From Rufibacter sp. DG15C (GTDB taxonomy: Bacteria; Bacteroidota; Bacteroidia; Cytophagales; Hymenobacteraceae), in the NCBI RefSeq assembly GCF_001577755.1, contig NZ_CP010776.1, positions 496,001-560,000 on the forward strand: a DNA stretch of 64,000 nt. Direction: 5' to 3'. A program made the position numbers and the translations under genes. Numbering within the stretch: the stretch's first letter is position 1; every line of letters starts with the position of its first letter. Positions 1 to 8,420 of this stretch are shown in pieces. The notes beneath the pieces were generated by a model. That model saw nothing but the letters and a program-made list of their open reading frames with translations. It made no database searches and had not been told where the DNA came from.

Positions 1-1332
1 CGCTTCTACCTTTTCCTGAAACTGCACCCCATACCCCTGCAACTCCTGTAAAATAGCCGAATACAGATCTGCCTGCAACGGCACTACCACCCCGGTTTGC
101 TTCAAGTTTCCTTGCAACAACAGCTTGGTGGCAATTCCCACGGGTAGGCCTACGGTCTTGGCCATGGCCGTCTGCACCTCGTTATCCCCTAGTACTACCA
201 GAGAAGATGTCAATTTATGTTTCTGACCGTCCAGCTCATATTCAAAGAGGTGCAGCATCACGATCATATCTTTGTCGCCGGGGCTCAGCTGCCATTTCTG
301 GGTAAGCAGTTTCTCTAAGGCCTGGGCAGGCGTGGCGGTGATCATGGCAATAGGTTCGTCTTCCAACAGCCCGGCCCATTCAATCAGGTCCAGTTCCTTG
401 GCGTCTGGCGAAAGGCCCACGTAAGCAGCAATTCTATCACGGAGCGGTGCGGTTCCATGGTCGGCGGGCAAGAAGCTTTCCACTAGTTCGCGGTAGGTCA
501 TTTCCTGCGGATTGTCCAGAAAATACGTGTCATCTGGTAGACCCAATTGCACCAGTACTTGCCATGCCTGACAATAGCCCTGTCTGCGGAGTGTGCCGCG
601 CAGCATGGTGGGGATTTCCTGCAAGCCGTAGGGTTCGCGATAGCCTAAAGAATCTCGGTTGGCGTAGCCGTCAAAGAAGCCGTAGCCTTCCACATGAAAA
701 GCCTCAGTGCGGCTAAAGAGCTTGGGATACGGAATGTATTTGTAGCTGCCGTTCTCCATGTATTTAGCAGTGCTTTGCCCAGCCAAGATGACGTTGCGCG
801 GGTTCCAGGTGAATTTGTAATGCCACGGATTGGTATCTGACTCAGGGGCCATCAACCCGCCGGTGAAGGATTTGAACGACGTTATGGTAGCGCCTTGGCC
901 CTGCAAATGATGGATGATCTGCATGGCAGACATGTGGTCAATGCCCGGGTCCAAGCCGCATTCCATCAAAAACGTTAAGCCTTTCTCTTGTGCCTGCGTG
1001 TGTAATTGCTTGATGTCTTCTGGCACGTAAGAGGCCGTCACCAGATGCTTTGCTTGCTCCAGACAGGTGTTGGCCACCAAGGGATGGAACAACGCCGGCA
1101 GCATGGAAATGACCACATCGGCTTGGTTGACTTCTGCTTCGCGCTGGGCGGCGTCATGCACATCAAAGGTAAAAGCACGCACCAAGGGGTTGGTCAAAAC
1201 GGAGCTAGACAAATGGTCTACGCGTACATCGCCTATGGCCAGTAGCCAGTTTTCTTGTGGGGCGTTGGAGATGAGGTAGTCAATGAGCACTGAAGCCGAC
1301 CGACCGGCTCCCAACAGCAGAATGTTTTTCAT
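1..1332 (-). CDS. Saccharopine dehydrogenase family protein (3' end cut off by window)
   Basis: The frame is open from the ATG at 1332 down to base 1, giving 444 visible codons; the C-terminus lies outside the window. The N-terminus has a Rossmann dinucleotide motif (LLLGAGRSASVLIDYL, residues 5-20), followed by the MECGLDPGIDHMSAM and GYANRDSLGYREPYGL blocks typical of the saccharopine dehydrogenase / lysine-ketoglutarate reductase family. Family members handle saccharopine-type lysine intermediates, but many bacterial relatives have unproven substrates. Family lengths are usually close to 450 residues, so little is missing. It diverges from cdd; no clear minus-strand promoter is visible in the gap. 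Confidence 0.85.
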   Translation of the reverse strand, partial: MKNILLLGAGRSASVLIDYLISNAPQENWLLAIGDVRVDHLSSSVLTNPLVRAFTFDVHDAAQREAEVNQADVVISMLPALFHPLVANTCLEQAKHLVTASYVPEDIKQLHTQAQEKGLTFLMECGLDPGIDHMSAMQIIHHLQGQGATITSFKSFTGGLMAPESDTNPWHYKFTWNPRNVILAGQSTAKYMENGSYKYIPYPKLFSRTEAFHVEGYGFFDGYANRDSLGYREPYGLQEIPTMLRGTLRRQGYCQAWQVLVQLGLPDDTYFLDNPQEMTYRELVESFLPADHGTAPLRDRIAAYVGLSPDAKELDLIEWAGLLEDEPIAMITATPAQALEKLLTQKWQLSPGDKDMIVMLHLFEYELDGQKHKLTSSLVVLGDNEVQTAMAKTVGLPVGIATKLLLQGNLKQTGVVVPLQADLYSAILQELQGYGVQFQEKVEA

Positions 1333-1388
1333 AGCAGGTGGAATGAGGCTTCAAAATGGGCATTTTCTGCGGGACAGGCAACCTCTGC

Positions 1389-1418
1389 TTGGTTTTTCGG
1401 GCTAACTTATTAACTTTG
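1389..1418 (+). promoter_or_regulatory. Bacteroidota-type promoter for cdd
   Basis: TAACTTTG at 1411-1418 matches the TAnnTTTG -7 consensus, with TTGG at 1389-1392 in the -33 position. Transcription would start near 1425, which argues against the in-frame GTG at 1429 and for the ATG at 1453 as the cdd start. Confidence 0.6.
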
Positions 1419-1452
1419 ACTCCCGTACGTGCTCGTGCGGAAAACGCATCTT

Positions 1453-1938
1453 ATGACCGAACAAGTACAACTTAACATCACCTATGAAGTGGTGTCTTCC
1501 CAAGAAGGCCTCACCGCTCAAGAGAGACAAGTGCTCCAATTGGCCCAGAAAGCCACCGACAAAGCATACGCCCCCTACTCCAACTTTATGGTAGGCGCCG
1601 CCCTTTTGCTTTCAGACGGAACCACCCACCAAGGAACCAACCAGGAAAACGCCGCCTACCCATCTGGGCTCTGCGCTGAGCGCACCTTGCTGTTTGGCGT
1701 GGGCTCCAACTTCCCAGACCAGCAGATTGAGATTTTAGCCGTGACCGCGCGCCGCCGCCATGAGTCGCATTACCTGCCTGCCTGCCCGTGTGGCGCTTGC
1801 CGCCAAGTCATGGCCGAGTACCAGAACCGCCAAGGCAAACCCATCAAATTATTGATGCAAGCCGAAGACGGCAAAGTAGTACGTTTCTCCACCGCACTGG
1901 ATTTACTGCCATTTTCCTTCTCCAAAGAGAGCCTGTAA
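1453..1938 (+). CDS. cdd: Cytidine deaminase
   Basis: This 161-residue protein deaminates cytidine and deoxycytidine in pyrimidine salvage in the cytoplasm. The zinc-site motifs are complete: CAE (Cys74, Glu76 as proton shuttle) and PCGAC (Cys113, Cys116), within an otherwise normal tetrameric-type cytidine deaminase. The N-terminal extension of about 25 residues before the usual core is a little long. The ATG at 1453 is chosen because the upstream GTG (1429) would lie almost at the predicted transcript start. The esterase gene follows after 2 nt, so the two are probably translated from one mRNA. Confidence 0.93.
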   Translation: MTEQVQLNITYEVVSSQEGLTAQERQVLQLAQKATDKAYAPYSNFMVGAALLLSDGTTHQGTNQENAAYPSGLCAERTLLFGVGSNFPDQQIEILAVTARRRHESHYLPACPCGACRQVMAEYQNRQGKPIKLLMQAEDGKVVRFSTALDLLPFSFSKESL

Positions 1939-1940
1939 GC

Positions 1941-2594
1941 TTGACTGCCCAACACAGAACCCTTTCTGTCCCCAGAACCGCGCATCTGCACCAACTAGGC
2001 ACGCTTTCCCCTGCCACCCAACACGTATGGGTAGTGTGTCACGGCTATGGCCAATTGGCAAAATACTTCATCCGGCATTTTCAAGGACTGGAGGATGAGC
2101 AAACCGTGATTCTGGCCCCTGAGGGCTTGTCTAAGTTTTACCTGGAAGGCTTCTCTGGACGCGTGGGGGCTACCTGGATGACCAAGGAAGAACGCCTGCT
2201 GGAGATTGAGGACTATGTACGGTACCTGGACTTGGTGTGGGAAATGGTTAAATCTGAGGCGCCCAACGCGAAGCTCACCGTACTAGGTTTTTCGCAAGGT
2301 GCCGTCACCGTCTGCCGCTGGCTGGCTTTTTCTGCCGTACCCTGTGAGAAACTGATCCTGTGGGCCGGTGCCTTTCCAGAAGACATAGAATACAACGTTC
2401 TTAGCACTACGCTGGCACATGCATCGGTGTACATGGTGTACGGCCTGCAAGATCCCTTCATCACCCAAGAACGCCTGCAAACCCAACTGGACATTCTTAA
2501 ATCCCAGAACATACAGCCTGTCATGGTTCCGTTTGAGGGCAAACATGAATTAAACAAAGAGATACTGGCGCAGTTAAAAGGCGATCTTCTCTAA
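1941..2594 (+). CDS. Alpha/beta hydrolase, phospholipase/carboxylesterase family
   Basis: A 217-residue serine hydrolase of the carboxylesterase/lysophospholipase type. The nucleophile elbow GFSQG (Ser118), a plausible acid Asp171 (YGLQDPF) and His202 (GKHEL) form the triad; an HGYG oxyanion-region motif is near residue 34. The open frame extends back into cdd, but homology begins only after the cdd stop. The best start is a TTG at 1941, 2 nt past that stop, implying translational coupling with cdd. No signal peptide is visible, so it is probably cytoplasmic. The natural substrate is unknown. Confidence 0.82.
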   Translation: MTAQHRTLSVPRTAHLHQLGTLSPATQHVWVVCHGYGQLAKYFIRHFQGLEDEQTVILAPEGLSKFYLEGFSGRVGATWMTKEERLLEIEDYVRYLDLVWEMVKSEAPNAKLTVLGFSQGAVTVCRWLAFSAVPCEKLILWAGAFPEDIEYNVLSTTLAHASVYMVYGLQDPFITQERLQTQLDILKSQNIQPVMVPFEGKHELNKEILAQLKGDLL

Positions 2595-2615
2595 CATTAG
2601 CAAACTAGAATTACC

Positions 2616-3116
2616 ATGGCACAATCCTCTAACCTAGCCCATCTAAAAGCACTCCTCACGGAAGAAGACACTTGGACCATGGCCGAGGGTGAAAGCAGTG
2701 GCACGCCGTTCTTCCTTCGGTTCAGGCCCCACTTGCAGGACTTCGTCAACACCCAGCAATACACCAAGCGCCTCATCATCCTCTGGAACTACACCTCAGA
2801 AGACGATTATTTGTTCCCCACGCCAGAAGACGCAGATGTGATGGCCGATGTGGAGGAAAAGCTTATAGAAAAACTGGAGGAGGAGGCTCAAACCGTCTTG
2901 GCCTTTGTCTACACGGGCCAGGATAGAAGAGAATGGCATTGGTACACTACAGATGTTGCCGCCGCTCAAGAACAACTGAACGAGGCTCTACATCAATTTG
3001 ACCAACTGCCCTTAGAACTGACCGTTGAAGAGGACGCTGACTGGGACCAATATCTTTCTATTCTGGAAAGCATGGAGGATGCAGAGGACGAAGAAGCCTC
3101 CGAGGAAGAAAAATAG
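2616..3116 (+). CDS. DUF695 domain protein
   Basis: A 166-residue soluble protein. The central block with RLIILWNYT, PTPEDADVMADVEEKL, LAFVYTGQDRREWHWYT and the DWDQYL ending is the DUF695 signature; the last fifteen residues are a run of Asp and Glu. The family has no established biochemical function. It begins 21 nt after the esterase stop and is probably the third gene of the cdd transcript. A palindromic repeat begins 8 nt after its stop codon. Confidence 0.85.
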   Translation: MAQSSNLAHLKALLTEEDTWTMAEGESSGTPFFLRFRPHLQDFVNTQQYTKRLIILWNYTSEDDYLFPTPEDADVMADVEEKLIEKLEEEAQTVLAFVYTGQDRREWHWYTTDVAAAQEQLNEALHQFDQLPLELTVEEDADWDQYLSILESMEDAEDEEASEEEK

Positions 3117-3124
3117 ATAGCCTT

Positions 3125-3162
3125 CGTTTTTGGCTTATTTTCCAGAAAACAGGCCAAAAACG
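3125..3162. repeat. 38-bp palindromic repeat, copy 1
   Basis: Near-consensus copy between two convergent genes, 8 nt from the DUF695 stop and 4 nt from the VOC stop. Flanking CTT/AAG bases extend the stem to 3122-3165, so a transcript from either strand can form a long hairpin. Confidence 0.85.
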
Positions 3163-3166
3163 AAGA

Positions 3167-3562
3167 TTAGTCTTCGCCCCAGATGCCGGGCATGATAATC
3201 TCTAGCAGATGCTGGTCTGGATCTCTGAAGTAGCAGGACTTTCGGCCGTGCGGCCAAATCTCTTCATGTTCCATGGGCACGTCTGACCGCAACAGCATTT
3301 CTTTCCAAGCCTCATAGTCTTCTGGCTGGCATTCAAAAGCCAGATGCTGGTGGCCAGACCCGAAGTGCGGCGGCAGACCATGGTTGTCTCGGCTCACCTC
3401 AGGGTCAAAGCATAACAGCACGGAACTTCCTACCCTAAAAAAAACATAACGACCTGGCATCTGCCCAATGATGGGTAAATGCAAAATGTTGGCGTAGAAA
3501 TGCGTGGTGCGGTGCAGGTCACGCACGTACAGACAGGTCTCTTTGATTTGGGTGAACTCCAT
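3167..3562 (-). CDS. VOC family (glyoxalase/fosfomycin-resistance fold) protein
   Basis: A 131-residue vicinal-oxygen-chelate protein with the two beta-alpha-beta-beta-beta repeats (one near residues 3-50, the other near 68-125). Metal-ligand candidates are the His residues in SGHQHLAF and the Glu in HLLEII. The position that is usually the first metal His is a Cys here (ETCLYV), so metal binding and activity are uncertain. The ATG at 3562 is preferred over an upstream TTG. It is probably a small-molecule lyase or dioxygenase-fold protein; calling it a resistance enzyme would go beyond the sequence. Confidence 0.75.
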   Translation of the reverse strand: MEFTQIKETCLYVRDLHRTTHFYANILHLPIIGQMPGRYVFFRVGSSVLLCFDPEVSRDNHGLPPHFGSGHQHLAFECQPEDYEAWKEMLLRSDVPMEHEEIWPHGRKSCYFRDPDQHLLEIIMPGIWGED

Positions 3563-3610
3563 ACGCAAGGCTTTCCTATTTCAACGAGAGCCCAATTCTA
3601 AAAGATGCTT

Positions 3611-3648
3611 CGTTTTTGACCTCTTTTCCAGAAAACAGCCCAAAAACG
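3611..3648. repeat. 38-bp palindromic repeat, copy 2
   Basis: Lies directly next to the hairpin at 3649-3683. On the minus strand the hairpin is followed by CGTTTTT from this repeat, so the repeat supplies the U-tract of a terminator for the SDR gene. Confidence 0.8.
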
Positions 3649-3683
3649 GCAACACCTCCCAGGGAAGTCCTAAGAGGTGTTGC
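3649..3683 (-). terminator. Terminator hairpin downstream of the SDR gene
   Basis: GCAACACCTC pairs with GAGGTGTTGC around a 15-nt loop. On the minus strand the stem is followed by CGTTTTTGG, contributed by the adjacent palindromic repeat. Confidence 0.7.
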
Positions 3684-3733
3684 TATGAAGCTAGTCCTTG
3701 AATAGTAAGGGTTGGCGGTTTGTTCCCCTAAAA

Positions 3734-4492
3734 CTACAGCTGCTTGTGCATGACCGTGGAAGAAGCCTGGGCGGCGGGCAGAATCAGAACTTCGGCTAGG
3801 TTTACGCGGCTTGGGCGAGTGACCATGAAATGAATCAGGTCGGCGATGTCTTCGGGCTGAAGCGCCTCGTAGCCTTTGTAGACCGTGGCGGCGCGTTCCT
3901 TATCGCCTTTGAATCTCACCTCAGAGAACTCAGTCTCAACGGCACCGGGATTGATTTCAGAGACTTTCACGCCTTCTTGTACCAAGTCAATGCGCATGGC
4001 TTTGGAGAGCGCGTCTACGGCAAATTTGCTGGCGCAGTACACGTTTCCGTTGGCGTAGGCTTCTTGCCCGGCAATGGACCCGATGTTGATGATGTGCCCG
4101 CTTTTGCGCGCCACCATGCCCGGCAAGACTGCCTTGGTCACATAAAGTAAGCCTTTCACGTTGATGTCCAGCATGGCGTCCCAGTCGTCTACATCACCAG
4201 ACTGGATAGGCGCCAGGCCGTGTGCGTTGCCGGCGTTGTTAATGAGCAGGTCAATGGTAGACCAGTCAGACGGTAGGCTAACAATGGCTTCCTTCACCGC
4301 TACTTTGTCCCGCACGTCAAAGGCCAGGGTTTGAATGGTGGCTTCGCCGAACTGGTTGACTAGTTCTTGCAGACGCTCTACGCGGCGGCCGGCGGCAATG
4401 ACCCTGAAACCGTTTTGAGCCAAGACCATGGCGGTGGCTCTGCCAATGCCCGAACTGGCACCAGTAATGAGGGCTGTTTTCTTCTGTGACAT
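3734..4492 (-). CDS. SDR-family NAD(P)-dependent oxidoreductase
   Basis: A 252-residue classical short-chain dehydrogenase. It has the cofactor motif TGASSGIG (residues 10-17), NNAG, a catalytic Ser in NIGSIAG and the YCASK catalytic Tyr/Lys pair. The sequence resembles YdfG-type 3-hydroxy acid / serine dehydrogenases, but the substrate cannot be read from the sequence. The ATG at 4492 is chosen; an in-frame TTG at 4513 would overlap the preceding gene. It starts 13 nt after the porT stop and is likely co-transcribed with porT and menG. Confidence 0.88.
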   Translation of the reverse strand: MSQKKTALITGASSGIGRATAMVLAQNGFRVIAAGRRVERLQELVNQFGEATIQTLAFDVRDKVAVKEAIVSLPSDWSTIDLLINNAGNAHGLAPIQSGDVDDWDAMLDINVKGLLYVTKAVLPGMVARKSGHIINIGSIAGQEAYANGNVYCASKFAVDALSKAMRIDLVQEGVKVSEINPGAVETEFSEVRFKGDKERAATVYKGYEALQPEDIADLIHFMVTRPSRVNLAEVLILPAAQASSTVMHKQL

Positions 4493-4505
4493 AGTGGAGG
4501 ACAGA

Positions 4506-5279
4506 TTACTCAAAGTTGAGGTAGAGCGTGATGGTATTGCTGCTCATGCGCTGAATACTGTTGTTAAAGTTGTTGTCAACGGGCTTGTGCAAGTTGGTGA
4601 TGCCTCTGGAGAAGCGCAGCTCTGGCGCAAACTTAAAGAACGGATAGAACATGTCCAGCCCCACGCCAAAGTCCACGCTAAAGTCTGAGGTGCCCACCTG
4701 CAGAATCTCATTGTCCTTCTTCTGGCCACCTACCACAATGGAGGGTTTTACACCGGCAATAAAGTACATCTGGGTGTTCTTGCGGCGCAGCGACTCATAC
4801 TTTAACAGCACCGGGAACTCCCCTGTAAAGGTGTTGATTTCCTGCAGCACCGCACCGTCCTCAGAGGGCTCAGTGTTGCCGGGTGCCGTTACGTCTCCTT
4901 TGTACTCCACAGACCGGCTGTAGTAGCCCACGCCCGGCTGCAGTCTAATGAGAAAATCCGGCGACAGGCGGTAAGAGCCAATGAAGTTCACGTTGAAGCC
5001 TATGCCCATCTTGGCATTCATGGAGATGTCATCGCTGAGATCTGCCGTTTTGAGGCGGTCTACATAGCTATTTGAATGCTCCAGCTGGTACCAGGACGTG
5101 TTCATGGCCAGAGAGAAGCCCCATCTAAAGGTGCGGCTCTCGTAGCCTTGCAGGTTTTCGCCTTTGATGGTTTTCTGGGCCAAGACCGGTTGTAACGCAC
5201 TGGTGAGCACCACTGCCAAGGCCAGGGTTATTTTATGCCTGTGTAAATAGAGCTTATGCCAAAAGTAAGTGAATGCCAT
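4506..5279 (-). CDS. porT: PorT family outer membrane beta-barrel protein (type IX secretion)
   Basis: A 257-residue protein with a signal peptide (hydrophobic stretch about residues 17-33, cleavage after VLA-Q) followed by a beta-rich barrel with alternating polar and hydrophobic strands and an aromatic C-terminus (LYLNFE). PorT/SprT is required for type IX secretion and gliding in Bacteroidota, and its gene is often next to ubiE/menG, as here. The first 52 nt overlap the end of menG, an unusually long overlap, and no later Met precedes the signal peptide. The assignment rests on the N-terminal pattern, barrel features and synteny; a generic porin is the alternative. Confidence 0.75.
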   Translation of the reverse strand: MAFTYFWHKLYLHRHKITLALAVVLTSALQPVLAQKTIKGENLQGYESRTFRWGFSLAMNTSWYQLEHSNSYVDRLKTADLSDDISMNAKMGIGFNVNFIGSYRLSPDFLIRLQPGVGYYSRSVEYKGDVTAPGNTEPSEDGAVLQEINTFTGEFPVLLKYESLRRKNTQMYFIAGVKPSIVVGGQKKDNEILQVGTSDFSVDFGVGLDMFYPFFKFAPELRFSRGITNLHKPVDNNFNNSIQRMSSNTITLYLNFE

Positions 5280-5950
5280 TTTGTGTCTTTAAAACCAATT
5301 CTTTGGAAGATGGAAAGGAAATCATTGCCGTCTGGGAACGCCTGCACCGACTCGGGCAGGTACGTGTAAGCGGCATTGTCCTTAGAAATCAGCTTGCCAA
5401 AAAGCGGTAGTATGTTTTTGAAGTAAAAATTATAGCCTTGTTTCATGGGGAAGCTCTGGGGCTTGGAGAACTCCAGAATGACCACCATGCCGCCCGGCTT
5501 CAAGACCCTGTACATCTCAGAGAGGCCCTTCTCCAGGTTCTCAAAGTTACGCACCCCAAACGCCACCGTGATGGCGTCAAAGTGGTTGTCTGGGAACTGG
5601 ATATTTTCTGAGTCTCCTACGTGCAACTGAATCAAATGGCTGAGCCCGCGCTTCTGAATTTTTTCGCGGCCCACGGCCAGCATGCCCTCAGAGATGTCAA
5701 TGCCCGTGATCTGCTGGGGCTTTAAACGAACTGCTTCCAGCGCAAAGTCTCCCGTGCCGGTGGCAATGTCCAGAATGGTCTTGGGTTGCGCCTTCTCCAG
5801 TAATTTTACGGCTTTCTTGCGCCATATAATATCTATGCCGGCGCTCAGGAAATGGTTGAGGAAATCATACCGCTTGGCAATGCTGTTAAACATGTTGGCC
5901 ACCTGGGTCTTCTTGCCCTCGTTTTGATCTTTATACGGTACTACTGACAT
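5228..5950 (-). CDS. menG: Demethylmenaquinone methyltransferase (UbiE/MenG)
   Basis: A 240-residue class I SAM-dependent methyltransferase that performs the last C-methylation in menaquinone synthesis. The SAM motif [14 protein letters not shown] (near residue 60), the GIDISEGML loop, the FGVRNF block and the [13 protein letters not shown] strand are all characteristic of UbiE/MenG. Bacteroidota make menaquinone rather than ubiquinone, so MenG is the expected role. Its 3' end overlaps porT by 52 nt in another frame. A TAGCTTTG -7 box lies 26 nt upstream. Confidence 0.95.
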   Translation of the reverse strand: MSVVPYKDQNEGKKTQVANMFNSIAKRYDFLNHFLSAGIDIIWRKKAVKLLEKAQPKTILDIATGTGDFALEAVRLKPQQITGIDISEGMLAVGREKIQKRGLSHLIQLHVGDSENIQFPDNHFDAITVAFGVRNFENLEKGLSEMYRVLKPGGMVVILEFSKPQSFPMKQGYNFYFKNILPLFGKLISKDNAAYTYLPESVQAFPDGNDFLSIFQRIGFKDTKWHSLTFGISSIYTGIK

Positions 5951-5975
5951 TGACTTCTCATCATGTTATGGAGGG

Positions 5976-5983
5976 CAAAGCTA
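5976..5983 (-). promoter_or_regulatory. -7 promoter element of menG-porT-SDR
   Basis: The minus strand reads TAGCTTTG (TAnnTTTG consensus), 26 nt before the menG ATG. No convincing -33 box was seen. Confidence 0.5.
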
Positions 5984-6034
5984 CTATGCTTTAACTACAT
6001 TTCCTGTAATATGTTGTACAGCGCCCGTCCCAAT

Positions 6035-6077
6035 AAAAACGCCGCCCCGGCCATTGCTGGTCTGGGGCGGCGTTTTT
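6035..6077. terminator. GC-rich terminator hairpin after the PorE-like gene
   Basis: AAAAACGCCGCCCC pairs perfectly with GGGGCGGCGTTTTT around a 15-nt loop. It separates the PorE-like gene from the menG promoter. Its plus-strand 3' arm shares the CGTTTTT bases with the neighbouring palindromic repeat. Confidence 0.8.
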
Positions 6078-6108
6078 GGGCTGGTTTCTGGATTTTAGGC
6101 CAAAAACG
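6071..6108. repeat. 38-bp palindromic repeat, copy 3
   Basis: Ends 6 nt from the stop codon of the PorE-like gene and overlaps the 3' arm of the GC-rich hairpin at 6035-6077. Confidence 0.75.
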
Positions 6109-6113
6109 GAAGC

Positions 6114-8060
6114 TTATTTCTGGTCAGCTCCTTTGATGATGGTGAACTCTGTGCGGCGGTTCAGCTGCATGTTCTCAGCAGAGGTGTTTGGCGCAATTGG
6201 TCTGCGCTCACCGTAGCTTCTAGAGATCAAGCGGTTGGCCGGTACTCCTGCTTTGATCAGGTAGTCATACGCAGCGTTGGCTCTGTTCTCACCTAACAGC
6301 ATGTTGTAGGAATCTGGCATTCTAGAGTCTGTGTGACCATCAACAGAGATACGCAGGTCTGGGTTGGCTTTCATCACTTTCACTAAGTTATCCAGCTCTC
6401 TGATAGACTCTGGGCGTAAATCCCACTTGTCTGTGTCAAAGTAGATTTTCTTGAAAGCATAAGAAGCAACGTCAATGCTAGAGCCTCCGGCAAAGTCAAT
6501 GTAGAAATCCTTCTCCACCACGGTAGTGTCTACCAAAGACAAAGGAACTTCAAACTGTTCTGTGGCAATGTTAGCACCGTCTTTAGAAAGCGTAACCGTG
6601 TAAGGACGATTTGACAAAACAGTCACCTCATAGTTACCAGAGTCTGGCTTGGTCACGTCACGGTACTCCAGAGGTGTGCTAGCCGCAGTCTTACCGGTGA
6701 ACACCAATTCCACCCCAGGGATGATAGAAGAGTCACGCAAGCTGTACACATGACCGCGTACAATGGCGTTCTTGATGTAGTTGATGGTGTAGATATCCTT
6801 TTCACCGTAACCGCCCATGCGGTAAGAAGACAAGTAGGCCAAGCTACCATCGCCGCTTAAGCGGTAATAGGTGTCATCATCTGGCGTGTTGATAGGGTAG
6901 CCAATGTTCACTGGACGGCTCCAACGGCGGGCCACCGTGTCATACTTGATGGTGAAGATGTCATAGCCACCCATGGTGGTGTGACCGCGTGAGCTGAAGA
7001 ACATAGTCAAACCATCTGGCGTGAAATAAGGGCTATCCTCATCAAACTCAGTGTTTACGCCGTTCCCGAAGTTCTTAGGCTCGCCCCACTCACCGTTGCC
7101 ATCACGCTTAGCGTAGTAGATGTCCAGGTCTCCGTTTTCAGAGAAACGGTTGGTAGAGAAATAGATAGTTTGACCATCTGCCGTAACAAAGGCATCACTT
7201 TCAAATTCTCTGGAGTTGATGTTGCGGTTCAGTTTGCTTGGCTTGCCCCAGTCACCCCCTTCACGGCTGGTTACAAAGATGTCACCGTTTTCATCCTGGC
7301 GGTAAAGCAACAATTTAGAGTCATTGTCAATCAACTGGATAGAGGCATCATGGCCGGTACCGTTCAACACACCGCTCAAGGCGCGTGGCGTCTCCCAAGT
7401 GTCTGGTCCTAGACGGCGGGTCTCAAAGATGTCTTCAAAGTATTCTCCGTCATCTGCTTCCTTGCCACCTGTCACATTCTGCCCACGTGAGGTGAACAAA
7501 AGGTAGTTGTTGTCTTTAGAGATAACCGGGCTGTGCTCAGAGAAAGGGGTGTTTACCGTTGGGCCCAGGTTTTTCACAAACACGTCCTTCTGGTTGGCTA
7601 CTTCTTTCTTGGCGTTACGCGCGTGTTGAATCAACAAAGCAGCTTGCTCTTTGCCTTCTTCGTCACGCTTGCCCAGGGTTTTCTGGTATTCTTGCGCGTG
7701 CTGAATGGCCTTGTCAAACTCATAGTTCACCAGGTCCACGCGGCCCAGCCAGTACAGGACATCCTCTTCTACCTTCGGCTTAAGAGAATAGGCTTTGTAG
7801 ATGTACTCGCTTGCCTTCTCCTTGTCAAAGGCGATTAAACTGATACCAGCTCTGTACAAGGCCTTGGCATTGTCTGGCTCACGCTCCAATGCGCGCTCAT
7901 AGAAAGGAAGCGCGGAACGGAAGTTGGTCTGGTTGAATAATTTGTCTCCGCTTCTGATCAATTGCCGCGTGCTCTGTGCCATAGCCGCAGTAGAGGCCAG
8001 GACAAAAAGCAGAAGGGCAAGTAAAGAAGATTTGAACAACCGCTTGTCTAAGTGATCCAT
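6114..8060 (-). CDS. TPR / WD40-like propeller / OmpA protein, PorE-like
   Basis: A 648-residue secreted protein. From the ATG at 8060 (the frame runs back to 8180, but the signal peptide starts here) the order is: signal peptide ending MAQ (about residue 28), TPR region (about 30-150), PD40 beta-propeller repeats such as DEDSPYFTPDGLTMFFSS (about 165-405), a carboxypeptidase-regulatory-like beta domain (about 425-505) and a C-terminal OmpA peptidoglycan-binding domain (VDGHTDSRMPD, NRRTEF). This is the architecture and size of PorE, the type IX secretion component that anchors the machine to the cell wall, although PD40-OmpA proteins with other roles exist. The location close to porT supports the idea but does not prove it. 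Confidence 0.8.
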   Translation of the reverse strand: MDHLDKRLFKSSLLALLLFVLASTAAMAQSTRQLIRSGDKLFNQTNFRSALPFYERALEREPDNAKALYRAGISLIAFDKEKASEYIYKAYSLKPKVEEDVLYWLGRVDLVNYEFDKAIQHAQEYQKTLGKRDEEGKEQAALLIQHARNAKKEVANQKDVFVKNLGPTVNTPFSEHSPVISKDNNYLLFTSRGQNVTGGKEADDGEYFEDIFETRRLGPDTWETPRALSGVLNGTGHDASIQLIDNDSKLLLYRQDENGDIFVTSREGGDWGKPSKLNRNINSREFESDAFVTADGQTIYFSTNRFSENGDLDIYYAKRDGNGEWGEPKNFGNGVNTEFDEDSPYFTPDGLTMFFSSRGHTTMGGYDIFTIKYDTVARRWSRPVNIGYPINTPDDDTYYRLSGDGSLAYLSSYRMGGYGEKDIYTINYIKNAIVRGHVYSLRDSSIIPGVELVFTGKTAASTPLEYRDVTKPDSGNYEVTVLSNRPYTVTLSKDGANIATEQFEVPLSLVDTTVVEKDFYIDFAGGSSIDVASYAFKKIYFDTDKWDLRPESIRELDNLVKVMKANPDLRISVDGHTDSRMPDSYNMLLGENRANAAYDYLIKAGVPANRLISRSYGERRPIAPNTSAENMQLNRRTEFTIIKGADQK

Positions 8061-8420
8061 AGGTAAAGATTTTGGTATAGCTTGGTTTCGGAAACAAGTG
8101 CAAACACGCAGAAGGTTATGGGGCCAGAAAGCCGTTTTGACCGGGGTGTTCACTTGGCACTTGCGTACATGAAAGGACAATGATATTAAAAATTCCAGAT
8201 ATTTTATACGTAAATTAATGAGAGGCGGGTTTCATTAGCGCTGGGCTATATATGAAATACATTTTCACCGTACTTATCCGAGATTCGATACTGCAAAAAC
8301 AACGCTAGGGTTGCCTTTTTGGCCATTTAACTTATCCACACCTAAAACTGCGGTAATTATTGCCTTGCCACATTATTTGGTAACTTTGTGGTTGCCGCCT
8401 AAAGTTTTGAGGGAGTACCT
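8061..8420. other. Divergent intergenic region, PorE-like / engB
   Basis: No credible gene is present. It should hold a minus-strand promoter for the PorE-like gene, which I could not place with confidence, and the plus-strand engB promoter at 8381-8388. A consensus DnaA-box nonamer (TTATCCACA) lies at 8332-8340. The middle part (8180-8270) is AT-rich. Confidence 0.5.
8381..8388 (+). promoter_or_regulatory. -7 promoter element of engB
   Basis: TAACTTTG (TAnnTTTG consensus), 32 nt upstream of the engB ATG, with a weak ATTG at 8359-8362 in the -33 region. Confidence 0.55.

Noticed and set aside
1788-1940. Upstream extension of the esterase frame into cdd.
   Set aside because: The extension has no similarity to hydrolases and lies in cdd coding sequence; the domain begins after 1941.
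8332-8340. Replication origin near the DnaA box.
   Set aside because: Only one consensus box and no AT-rich repeats or dnaA gene nearby.
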